From Phycisphaerae bacterium (GTDB lineage Bacteria; Planctomycetota; Phycisphaerae; UBA1845): DNA of 64,000 bases. The DNA is taken from assembly GCA_029260015.1 (NCBI GenBank), contig JAJDEB010000032.1, forward strand, positions 62,001-126,000. Reading direction: 5' to 3'. How positions within the stretch are numbered: the first letter of the stretch is position 1; every line of letters begins with the position of its first letter. Of this stretch, positions 6,906 through 15,013 are shown piece by piece. A program made the translations under genes and the position numbers. A model generated the notes under the pieces. The model ran no database searches. It saw only the letters and a list, made by a program, of their open reading frames with translations, and was not told the DNA's origin.

Positions 6906-9326
6906 CTAATTGCCGGTAAAGACTTCTTGCATCAGATGGAAATCCGTGAGGTCGATCTTCAAGTCACCATTGCCATCCATTGGCAGGCAAATGTGTCCCT
7001 CCGGATATGCCGTGGCGGGCCCCAGAGCGCACAGTGCGTAAACGTTGAAGTCCACCAAGTCAACATCACCGTCATCGTCCCAATCAAAGTCTAACGAAAT
7101 TGCACGGAAGCCTTCAGCACGGGCACCGCTGACATTCAAATCGTTGCCGAAATATTCGTGATGACCAATTCCAAACCTTCCGTGGGCATGATTGGTGTCG
7201 GTTACCGAGGCGACGATCACGTCATCGACACTGAAGTTGATGTTCGACTCACGGGCGTCAATTTCAAACCGCCGCCAGGCCGAAGAGGGCGCGAATTGAG
7301 GATCGGATTCTAGAAAATCAGTGAAGACGCCATCGACAATCACGCCAGCACGGATTCGACCGTCATTGGAATCGTAAGTCAGCGCGTAGCAATTCCCACC
7401 GCCGAGTGAAGTACTGTCAAAATTTGCATTGCCATCATCTCGCGCAAAGATACCGATGCGCTCGAACCCATCAGCCGCCACCTCCGGACGGTGATCGCAA
7501 TACAGGGAAACGGATACCGTGTAGTTTCGATCGCCAGTGCCACCGAGTGACGCCGATTCAAAACCACCGGCTGGGTTCGTCACTTCCAAGACTTGCCCAT
7601 CACCACTGGGAGCAGTTGGGGCAAATGCTACGACCGGGTTAAATCGAAATTTGTCGTCCCATGGCAGGGTACGACCCGTCGCGAGGAATTCATCTTCCAA
7701 CGGAAATGAGGTTGTGGGGTCACGTTCAACAAGCATCAACGCGTTGGGTACCGCTCGCTCATTTCCCGTGCAGGGACTTGAAGCGCCGTCGGAGGGGCAG
7801 TTGACGACTTCGCCTTCGACCACCAACGATGTTGATCCACCGCCGTCAAGATTGATGGCATTGTCGACTTGCAGCGTGTCGATGAGGAACTCCGTCATCT
7901 CGGCGACGTTGGCACCGACGCTGTATCCCGGCTGGCGTCCGTCAAACGCAACAAACCAATGTTTCGTTCCGGACCATGCAAGAACCGATCTGGGATGACG
8001 TTCAGGTCCGCCACCATGGAACGGCGCACCATCCTTGACCATCCACGCATTGCCTGTGCAGAGTGTTTTGAGATTCACGAACTCGGGTGGCGACATGTCA
8101 AATCGAATTGAGACTTGTTCTCCTACGGTAACGTGCGAGAGTATTTCCGATTCGGCTCCGGAACATGCGGCCAAAACGAACCCACCTTCAGGAATCGCGT
8201 TGTTGATCGATGCCGCACCGGTATGAATTGCAGTGATCGTACCGCTAAGTTCTTTGTTCGGTCGCAACGGGTAGTTGACGTTTTCTACAATGACTTCGAT
8301 CCCTTGAAGTGACGAACCGGTTGAGGTGTCCCAGTCGGGCGTATAGACACTGATTGAACTGCCCGAGCAGGGATAATCGAGAATGTCGATCGATATTTCG
8401 GTTGTGTCTGCGAAGCGAGCTGTCATGACAGCACTGGCGAGGTCCGAACCGGCCCAACCTTCTCCGGACTGCATGAGCATATAGGTCTGCTGGTCCCACC
8501 ACGTATCATCTCGGGAGGCAACCAGGTTTCCCCCAGAACCCAACATGCCAAGGATGCCCAGTCCCGCCTCGAAATATGATGCGTTGATTGCGCCCACAAT
8601 GTCGTTCTCGGTCGTGTTATGGCGCTGAGCGATTCCTGTTACTGGTTCCTTGAATGCATAGTTTCTTTTTCCCAATGCGAAACCCATGTCAATGGTGTAC
8701 TCCGGGTTTTGCAGATCGAACTCGAGGACATGAATCGCACGGGGGGCTGGGCATGAGTATGCCTTGTGAAAGACATTGGGGCGGACTTGGTTTGTGGAAT
8801 CAAGTGTGCATTCGCCACCGGCGGTTCCTCCGAAACGCACTGCATCGGCGATGACAACTGCGCCACCAGAACTACCGGCGGCGTCGAGCGTAATGGTGTT
8901 GCTTCCTGCGTTGAAGTTAAATGTTCCAAGAGAATCAAAGGTGAGTCCGCCACCGGTTTGATTGACAAAGACGGTATGCGGACCATCGCTGGCAACAATA
9001 TCGTATTTGGCCGATGTAGCCCGATTTGATCCTGGGACGTACCAAACGAATACTTCATAGTCACCTGTGCTGGGAAGTGTGGCCGTCCAGGTGGCCGTAC
9101 TCGCACCGCCCGGTGAGGCAAACCGATAGGTTCCACCATCGTACCCAGTCGAGCCGCTGGCCGACCAACCACCGGATTCAACGTATGCTGGAGCGCCTTC
9201 GTCATTATCGACGATGACCTGCGCCTTCGTCGGCACTGACGCCATCAAAACGATCAACCCCGCTAAAATCGCTTCACGGGACGAAGTACTGGCAAACTCG
9301 ATTGAGCTGAGATACGTGCTCCGCAT
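6906..9326 (-). CDS. Secreted NAGPA-type phosphodiester glycosidase with dockerin-like C-terminus
   Basis: 806 residues with a strong GAGGAG ribosome-binding site. Order of parts: signal peptide (about 1-36, ending VPTKAQ); a golvesin-like beta-sandwich (about 37-165; STATWTATLPSTGDYEVFVW); the phosphodiester-glycosidase domain (about 200-535) with VTGIAQRHN, the ASYFEAG region, GGGPERHPRSVLAW and the hallmark AINLDGGGSTSLVVEGE near 490; a concanavalin/LamG-like region (about 550-735); and two calcium-type loops, DFDWDDDGDVDLVDF and PMDGNGDLKIDLTDFH, spaced like dockerin repeats. In the known family (NAGPA, DUF2233) the enzyme removes GlcNAc or similar sugars from phosphodiesters, for example in wall polymers. 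In planctomycetes dockerin-like ends occur without cellulosomes, so the anchoring role is uncertain. Confidence 0.8.
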   Translation of the reverse strand: MRSTYLSSIEFASTSSREAILAGLIVLMASVPTKAQVIVDNDEGAPAYVESGGWSASGSTGYDGGTYRFASPGGASTATWTATLPSTGDYEVFVWYVPGSNRATSAKYDIVASDGPHTVFVNQTGGGLTFDSLGTFNFNAGSNTITLDAAGSSGGAVVIADAVRFGGTAGGECTLDSTNQVRPNVFHKAYSCPAPRAIHVLEFDLQNPEYTIDMGFALGKRNYAFKEPVTGIAQRHNTTENDIVGAINASYFEAGLGILGMLGSGGNLVASRDDTWWDQQTYMLMQSGEGWAGSDLASAVMTARFADTTEISIDILDYPCSGSSISVYTPDWDTSTGSSLQGIEVIVENVNYPLRPNKELSGTITAIHTGAASINNAIPEGGFVLAACSGAESEILSHVTVGEQVSIRFDMSPPEFVNLKTLCTGNAWMVKDGAPFHGGGPERHPRSVLAWSGTKHWFVAFDGRQPGYSVGANVAEMTEFLIDTLQVDNAINLDGGGSTSLVVEGEVVNCPSDGASSPCTGNERAVPNALMLVERDPTTSFPLEDEFLATGRTLPWDDKFRFNPVVAFAPTAPSGDGQVLEVTNPAGGFESASLGGTGDRNYTVSVSLYCDHRPEVAADGFERIGIFARDDGNANFDSTSLGGGNCYALTYDSNDGRIRAGVIVDGVFTDFLESDPQFAPSSAWRRFEIDARESNINFSVDDVIVASVTDTNHAHGRFGIGHHEYFGNDLNVSGARAEGFRAISLDFDWDDDGDVDLVDFNVYALCALGPATAYPEGHICLPMDGNGDLKIDLTDFHLMQEVFTGN

Positions 9327-9634
9327 GGCTGATTCTCCTCAATTGACTTATCCAAGCCTCGAATCTTGTACAGATCGAAGATATGAATGACGCTGCCTCA
9401 GTGCATGTCACATGTAGATCGTGGGTTCTTCAAATCGCCCTGCGGGCAAAGCATATACTAAATAAACCGGAAAATGAATTAAATAATTCTGATGATTCGG
9501 CACAAACTAACTGGACTTGAAAGTGCGTCACAGTGGCATACGAGCGTTAACTTGCTGACAGTGAATGAGTTACAATTTAGGCGGCCTGCGGTAAGCCTAC
9601 GTTGAGCATTGAATGCGACTTTGGAGGACGAAAC
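9327..9634. other. Divergent intergenic region, about 308 bp
   Basis: It separates the glycosidase (minus) from the GDSL gene (plus) and should hold both promoters. The part around 9450-9500 is AT-rich (ATATACTAAATAAACC, GAATTAAATAATTC), unlike its surroundings, but I cannot assign exact promoter boxes. Confidence 0.4.
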
Positions 9635-10402
9635 ATGTCTCGAACTTGCCTGATTCCCGGATCAATGTTGCTGTGTCTCACGGTCACTGCATTGACTTGG
9701 ACCGCCATAGTCGCGGCTGACACGAAGACCGCGGAACCATCAGCCGCGGTGACACCAGCCCCGCGCGCCGCGTCGTGGTGGATGGATCGACATCGGAGCA
9801 TTAACGAACGCGTTCAGGCTGGAAATGTTGATCTGATTTGGATCGGTGATTCCATCACGCAGGGCTGGGAAACGGCAGGGGCCAAGGTCTGGCAAGAGTT
9901 CTACGGAAATCGTCGGGCTGTCAACCTTGGTTTCAGCGGCGATCAAACCCAGCACGTCTTGTGGCGATCGGAAAATGGCAACGTCAACGGCATTGCCCCC
10001 AAGGTTGCCGTCATCATGATTGGTACCAACAACTCCAACGATGACGACTTTTCTGTCGACGAAATTTCCGATGGAGTGAAGGCCATCGTGAAATTGATTC
10101 GCGAGAAACTACCTGAAACGCGCGTACTCCTACTTGGAATTTTCCCACGTGGCGCGCGGCCCAATGCCCAGCGCGACAAAATCAGCGCCGTCAACGAAAA
10201 GATCGAGACGATCGCCGACGCAACGATGATCCGATACGCAAACATTGCGGACGCATTTTTGGAAAAAGACGGAAGCATCAGTCGCGAGATCATGCCTGAC
10301 ACGTTGCATCTTAGTCCAAAAGGGTATCAACTTTGGGCGAAAGCAATTGAACCGATCGTCGCTGAGATGCTGGAAGAAATGCGCCCGCCAGAGTCGAAGT
10401 AG
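9635..10402 (+). CDS. Secreted GDSL/SGNH-family hydrolase
   Basis: The ATG at 9635 follows GGAGGA at good distance; an upstream in-frame start at 9602 has no such site. 255 residues. Signal peptide about 1-28 (LLCLTVTALTWTAIVAAD). SGNH blocks: IWIGDSITQGW (nucleophilic Ser, about 70), GFSGDQTQHVLWR (block II Gly), IGTNNSNDD (block III Asn), and DTLHLSPKGYQLWA (Asp-x-x-His, about 227). This is the set of the platelet-activating-factor acetylhydrolase subunit-like branch, common in planctomycetes and often acting on acetylated carbohydrates. Substrate cannot be told from sequence. It stands alone, divergent from the glycosidase, which could act on related polymers. Confidence 0.85.
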   Translation: MSRTCLIPGSMLLCLTVTALTWTAIVAADTKTAEPSAAVTPAPRAASWWMDRHRSINERVQAGNVDLIWIGDSITQGWETAGAKVWQEFYGNRRAVNLGFSGDQTQHVLWRSENGNVNGIAPKVAVIMIGTNNSNDDDFSVDEISDGVKAIVKLIREKLPETRVLLLGIFPRGARPNAQRDKISAVNEKIETIADATMIRYANIADAFLEKDGSISREIMPDTLHLSPKGYQLWAKAIEPIVAEMLEEMRPPESK

Positions 10403-10557
10403 AACGAATTGGGGCGCAGTCATTTGGCGCCATGATGAGCAAGATCAGGCTGTGGTTTACAAGAGCGGCAAGTTGCGCTCTCTATTCCGTAAGCGACCCA
10501 TCGTTTAGATGCGTTGCGAAAAGGCTTCTATGCGGTTGGTTCCAGCGATGGCAGGAA

Positions 10558-11235
10558 TCAATGAATTTCCACGCGTTGAAATTCGCCTGAACTTTTGATC
10601 AACGCGTAGACCTCTTCCACGTTCCAATCGCGACGAAACCGCAATTCATATGATGCAATGAGAAGTCCTTTTTCGGCTCGATGGTCCACCGATACGCGAA
10701 GGATCTTTGCTCCGCTTGCTTCCATCGCCTCCCGCCAACGATCGAGTTCTCCTGCATCGGTGATCGTGATAGCGACTCTTCGATAGTGATGCCCCTGCAT
10801 CGAATTGCCCACTTGGCGCATCGCCGTCAAGGTTGCGAACGCAATCAACATGCCCGCGCCGGCGACAACATACATACCGAGTCCGGTGGCCAAACCCAAT
10901 GCGGCTACGGTCCATAGCGAAGCAGCCGTCGTCAATCCGTGAACCGTCGCTCCCGACTTCATGATGACCCCTGCGCCGAGGAAACCGATCCCCGTCACCA
11001 CACCATACGCCAACCGCGCGGGGTCCAGCCGCACGACGCTGTCCACACCCAGGTGGCTATAGAGTCTCACGAAATGAGTCGAGCCAAGCATCACGATGCA
11101 ACATCCCAAACAAACCAAAACGTGCGTGCGAAACCCTGCAGCCCGTCCGTGATACTCACGCTCGATGCCGATGGCGCCGCCAATGACGACGCACAGAAGC
11201 ATGCGACCGATCGCTGTCCATTCCCAGCTTTCCAC
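10558..11235 (-). CDS. MgtC/SapB-family membrane protein
   Basis: 225 residues from a GTG start. Four to five hydrophobic helices in the first 140 residues carry the family marks: GGAIGIEREYHGRAAGFRTH (the R-E-x-x-x-R-x-A-G-x-R-T-H loop), GIGFLGAGVIMK, and VHGLTTAASLWTVAALG. A soluble C-terminal domain (about 145-225; YRRVAITITDAGELDRWREA) resembles an ACT-like fold. MgtC proteins support growth at low magnesium and act on membrane ATP synthase or transport in pathogens; the role in free-living bacteria is poorly known. It is a single gene, convergent with the GDSL gene. Confidence 0.88.
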   Translation of the reverse strand: MESWEWTAIGRMLLCVVIGGAIGIEREYHGRAAGFRTHVLVCLGCCIVMLGSTHFVRLYSHLGVDSVVRLDPARLAYGVVTGIGFLGAGVIMKSGATVHGLTTAASLWTVAALGLATGLGMYVVAGAGMLIAFATLTAMRQVGNSMQGHHYRRVAITITDAGELDRWREAMEASGAKILRVSVDHRAEKGLLIASYELRFRRDWNVEEVYALIKSSGEFQRVEIH

Positions 11236-11563
11236 TACGAGTCACCCCAATCCGAAAGATCTTGCGATCTGTTAAGCACCATGGCCATCCACCCTACCTC
11301 AAGCATCGGAACGCCTCAATGGCGTGTTGACCATTGAATGTGACCACTCTGGACCTTCCAATAACATATGCCTCGACAAATCCTGAGTCCACTTGGCCCT
11401 AACGCAAGTACCCATGTTCAAACAATCGTGGCATTACCCGATTCCTAACTTGCAAGCAGACCAACCGGCGATACGCTCCGGAAAGAAATCTCTAAACACC
11501 ATCCCCAACCGAGGGGAATTGAAAGCGCATGTCCAAGGAAAGCAAGTTCAGTTAGGAGAATCG
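11236..11563. other. Divergent intergenic region, 328 bp
   Basis: It lies between mgtC (minus) and the phosphoesterase (plus). An in-frame extension of the phosphoesterase upstream to 11393 exists but encodes no signal peptide or domain and is rejected as coding. No repeat or clear promoter box was recognised. Confidence 0.4.
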
Positions 11564-13198
11564 ATGTTGCAACGAATCGCATTGAGTACCGCCGTTTTGA
11601 TTTTCGCGTCGATCATGGGCGGTTGTTCGGGCGCTCAAAAAACGGGGATCGACACCGTGCCTAAAAAACGCCAGTCCGATCCGCAAGCCGTGGGAGTTGT
11701 TTTCAACGATCGCAATGGCAATGGTCGGCGTGACGATGGCGAACCTGGAATCGGTGGTGTTTCGGTTTCCAATGGCGAGGATGTCGTTGTCACCGATTCG
11801 CGCGGTCGTTACTCGGTCGGTATCAATGACGACACTGCGATCTTCGTTATTAAACCGACCGGCTGGATGACGCGGGTCAGCAAACAGAATTCGCCAAGAT
11901 TCTACTACGTCCACAAGCCGAACGGTTCGCCGTCGCTTCAATATGCCGGTGTCGAACCGACAGGTCCGCTTCCCAATTCGATTGACTTTGCGTTGCAGCG
12001 GCAAAAGGAACCGACCCGATTCCGGGCGATTCTCTTTGGCGATCCACAGCCACATGACAAGCAGGATATCTATTATCTCGCGCATGACATCGTAGAAGAG
12101 TTGGTCGGATACGACGCGTCGTTCGGCGTTTCACTTGGTGACCTGGTCAGCAACAACCTCGATCTGTTTCAGCCGTACAACGAAGTCGTTGGGCATGTCG
12201 GACTGCCGTGGTATAGCGTGTTGGGCAACCACGACATCAACTTCGATGCGTCGGAGGATAAGTATTCCGATGAAACGTACGAACGAGTTTTTGGACCGGC
12301 GACCTATGCGTTTAATTGGGGGAAGGTTCACTTCATCGTGCTGGACGACGTGCATTGGATGACTGCCGAAGAGCTCAAGCGAGAAAAGGGCGGGTATCGC
12401 GGAGAACTCGGTGAACGTCAGCTAAAATTCGTTGAGAACGATCTGTCTATGGTTCCGAAGGATCGGTTGGTTGTTCTGATGATGCACATCCCGCTCGGAA
12501 GTGTGCGTGATCGGGTGAAACTGCTGACGCTTCTCGAAGGGCGGACCCATGTGTTCAGCATGTCAGCCCATCGTCACGTTCAACACCATCACTTTCTTGG
12601 CGGCGAAAAAGGTGATCATGATGACGAGCACGGACACCATCATTTCGTCAACGCGACAACCAGCGGGAGTTGGTGGGGCGGTGAGCTTGATGAAGAGAAC
12701 CTTCCGCACACGACCATGCGCGACGGCGCTCCCAACGGCTACTCGATCATCACGTTCGACGGTGACGAATATTCCATTAAATTCAAAGCCGCCCGCCGAC
12801 CGTGGGATCATCAGATGACCATCTATGCCCCGAACGAAATCACCGCGGCGCTGGCTGGGCAGACAGAAATCATCGTCAACGTATTTGCCGGATCGGTGCG
12901 ATCGAAGGTGGAGATGCGTCTGGGCGAATCGGGTCCGTGGATTCCCATGACACAGGTCGAGCGCAACGACCCGTACTATATGGACATGAAAAAACGCGAA
13001 GCTCGATTGGGTGACCTAGCCCGCAAGATGCCCAAGATCATCGAATCGGAGCACATCTGGACCGCCAACCTGCCAGCCAACGCTTCCCTTGGCAGTCATC
13101 TAATCCATGTTCGCACCACAGACATGTTCGGGCAGACCTTTACTGACCAACGCGTCATTGCGATCAGAGCAACCGAAGCGGTGACAAAGCTCGATTGA
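11564..13198 (+). CDS. Lipoprotein calcineurin-like metallophosphoesterase
   Basis: 544 residues from ATG 11564, preceded by TAGGAGA. A lipobox (FASIMGGC, Cys about 21) marks an anchored lipoprotein. Residues about 40-100 form a Cna-B/SdrD-like domain (VVFNDRNGNGRRDDGEPGI, then VVTDSRGRYSV). The catalytic domain (about 150-360) shows FGDPQPHD, GVSLGDLVSNN, SVLGNHDIN, VVLMMHIPLG and SMSAHRHVQHH, the five metallophosphoesterase blocks, although the first is GDPQ where many members have GDxH. A loop following the last block (about 347-362) is rich in His and Asp. The remaining 150 residues are a beta-sandwich domain ending GQTFTDQRVIAIR. This domain order is known from the calcineurin-like proteins with metallophosphatase N- and C-terminal regions; the substrate is unknown. 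Confidence 0.85.
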   Translation: MLQRIALSTAVLIFASIMGGCSGAQKTGIDTVPKKRQSDPQAVGVVFNDRNGNGRRDDGEPGIGGVSVSNGEDVVVTDSRGRYSVGINDDTAIFVIKPTGWMTRVSKQNSPRFYYVHKPNGSPSLQYAGVEPTGPLPNSIDFALQRQKEPTRFRAILFGDPQPHDKQDIYYLAHDIVEELVGYDASFGVSLGDLVSNNLDLFQPYNEVVGHVGLPWYSVLGNHDINFDASEDKYSDETYERVFGPATYAFNWGKVHFIVLDDVHWMTAEELKREKGGYRGELGERQLKFVENDLSMVPKDRLVVLMMHIPLGSVRDRVKLLTLLEGRTHVFSMSAHRHVQHHHFLGGEKGDHDDEHGHHHFVNATTSGSWWGGELDEENLPHTTMRDGAPNGYSIITFDGDEYSIKFKAARRPWDHQMTIYAPNEITAALAGQTEIIVNVFAGSVRSKVEMRLGESGPWIPMTQVERNDPYYMDMKKREARLGDLARKMPKIIESEHIWTANLPANASLGSHLIHVRTTDMFGQTFTDQRVIAIRATEAVTKLD

Positions 13199-13248
13199 TC
13201 CAACCGCAACGACGCGCTGGAATTATCCATTCGATGGATCACGCGGAA

Positions 13249-13716
13249 TTATCCGAATGCCTTACTGCCGGCTTCTGCCATCTCTTCGGGTGTCATGTCT
13301 TTCTTATGCGTAGCAAACGACCAATCGTGTCCGTAAGGGTCCTGGAGTTTGCCATACCGATCGCCCCAAAATGCGTCCATGGCGGGCATGGTGACAATCG
13401 CGCCACAGTTGGCAGCTTTTTCCAAAGCCGCATCGCAGTCTTCAACGTATTGGTGAAGGTTGACCGGTGAACCGCCGAGCGCTTTGGGCGTGCGCGACTT
13501 GCCTTCGCAGAATTCGGGAAAGTCGTCACAGAGATAGAACGGGCTGCCGTTGATTGACATTTCTGCGTGCATGATCTTCGTACCATCGGGCATGGGCATG
13601 CGGCAGATTTCTTCCGCGCCGAATGCCTTGCGATAAAACTCGATGGCCTCAATGGCGTTGTCCACGACGAGATGTGGGATGAGTCCTTCGTGTCCTTCAG
13701 GGATGGGGGCGGTCAT
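13249..13716 (-). CDS. VOC-family (PhnB/glyoxalase-like) protein
   Basis: 155 residues from ATG 13716, which follows AAGGAAGG. Two beta-alpha-beta-beta-beta modules are visible: IPHLVVDNAIEAIEFYRKAF with MHAEMSINGSPFYLCDD, and NLHQYVEDCDAALEKAANCG with AFWGDRYGKLQDPYGHDWSF. The ending WGDRYGKLQDPYGH-W-x-F-x-T-H is typical of the PhnB/YdhR-like group, annotated in many genomes as glyoxalase or bleomycin-resistance-like, with no established substrate. The metal ligands of true glyoxalase I are only partly present. A longer in-frame extension upstream overlaps rlmN and is rejected. Confidence 0.85.
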   Translation of the reverse strand: MTAPIPEGHEGLIPHLVVDNAIEAIEFYRKAFGAEEICRMPMPDGTKIMHAEMSINGSPFYLCDDFPEFCEGKSRTPKALGGSPVNLHQYVEDCDAALEKAANCGAIVTMPAMDAFWGDRYGKLQDPYGHDWSFATHKKDMTPEEMAEAGSKAFG

Positions 13717-13828
13717 TTGAACCTTCCTTTCTGTTTCTCTTGATTGACTGAATGCATGGATACTATGCCCGAAACCGTAGTTGGATTTTATCATGCGACA
13801 GCCAAGGGGCCAAACGAGGACGACGCAA

Positions 13829-14908
13829 TCAGTCTTGATGACCCGTGCTGTCGGATTGCTGGGCGCGGCGTCGAAGTTGTCCGCAGGCACTGTCGATATC
13901 TAATCCGCGACTCGGACGCAGGTGCGCGTTGACGCCGTTGTCCTTTAAGGTTGCCAGGAATTGTCGTGCAGTGGCGTCGGTGGGGCGACGGTAGGGCAGA
14001 TCGGGTACGGGGTTGTAGAGAATCAGGTTGACGTTGGCTCGCATTTTCTTGCAGATCTTTGCGACGTCTTTTGCGTGCTGTGGTGAGTCGTTGATATCCG
14101 CGAGAAGTACATATTCCAGCGTGACTTCGCGGCCCGTGCGTTCAAAGTAATGTTGGGCAGCGCCGACAAGTTCTTCGATGGTTACACCCTCAGCCCAGGG
14201 GATCAGTTTTTGGCGCAATTCGTCGGTCGGTGCGTGCAGTGAAAGTGCCAACGTGAATTGCAACTGTTCGTCCGCGAGGCGCCGCATCTGCTTGGGCAGA
14301 CCGACGGTGCTGATTGTGATCTTGCGAGCACCAATGCCGATCGAACCGTTGATGAGGCGAAGGGCGGCTGTCGTGTTGTCATAGTTGGCCAACGGTTCGC
14401 CCAGCCCCATAAAGACAACGTTCGACAAACGATGCTCGGGTTCGCACAACCGCTTCAAACGCATGACCTGCTCAACGATTTGGCCGGCGTGAAGATTTCG
14501 CTTCACGCCATCAAGTCCACTCGCGCAAAACACGCATCCCACCGGGCAACCGACCTGTGTCGAAATGCACGCGGTGCGTCGATTTTCGCCCGGAATCAGC
14601 ACGCATTCGGTGGTCTGCCCATCGGACCAGGAGAGCAATAACTTACGCGTGCCGTCCGTTGCGACCGATTCGGTGACGATTTGGGATTCAAAAAGGTGGA
14701 ACGCTCCGGTGAGCTTTTCACGAAGTGGTTTTGAAAGATTGGTCATCTCTTCGATCGAAGCGACCTGATGCTGATAAATCCACTCGAAGATCTGTTTGGC
14801 CCGAAACTTTTTTTCGCCCCATTGCTCAAACAGCGATTCAAGATCGGGCTGCGTCACGCCGAGCAGCGATTTCGTTTCGAGCTCTGTGCTGTGAATGGGT
14901 AGCTTCAT
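13829..14908 (-). CDS. rlmN: Dual-specificity RNA methyltransferase RlmN
   Basis: 359 residues, typical length. The radical-SAM cluster motif is C-P-V-G-C-V-F-C (about 120-127) within STQVGCPVGCVFCASG. SAM-binding GEP region: VVFMGLGEPLANYDN. The catalytic C-terminal Cys is in IDSACGQL (about 343), matching the methyl-carrying Cys of E. coli RlmN. The N-terminal HTH-like accessory domain includes KKFRAKQIFEWIYQHQ. The enzyme methylates C2 of A2503 in 23S rRNA and A37 of some tRNAs, affecting translation accuracy. It lies downstream of lon on the same strand, 105 bp apart. The last residues (RRRAQQSDSTGHQD) are a non-conserved tail. Confidence 0.97.
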   Translation of the reverse strand: MKLPIHSTELETKSLLGVTQPDLESLFEQWGEKKFRAKQIFEWIYQHQVASIEEMTNLSKPLREKLTGAFHLFESQIVTESVATDGTRKLLLSWSDGQTTECVLIPGENRRTACISTQVGCPVGCVFCASGLDGVKRNLHAGQIVEQVMRLKRLCEPEHRLSNVVFMGLGEPLANYDNTTAALRLINGSIGIGARKITISTVGLPKQMRRLADEQLQFTLALSLHAPTDELRQKLIPWAEGVTIEELVGAAQHYFERTGREVTLEYVLLADINDSPQHAKDVAKICKKMRANVNLILYNPVPDLPYRRPTDATARQFLATLKDNGVNAHLRPSRGLDIDSACGQLRRRAQQSDSTGHQD

Positions 14909-15013
14909 CGCTGCAATCGGTTGGGGACGCCAATAAATCGCCGGCGCGTTGTTTGGTTAACCGTCGTGCGCGATTTGGGTTGGACGGCAAAGTCATTCAT
15001 TGAGTGATAGCCG

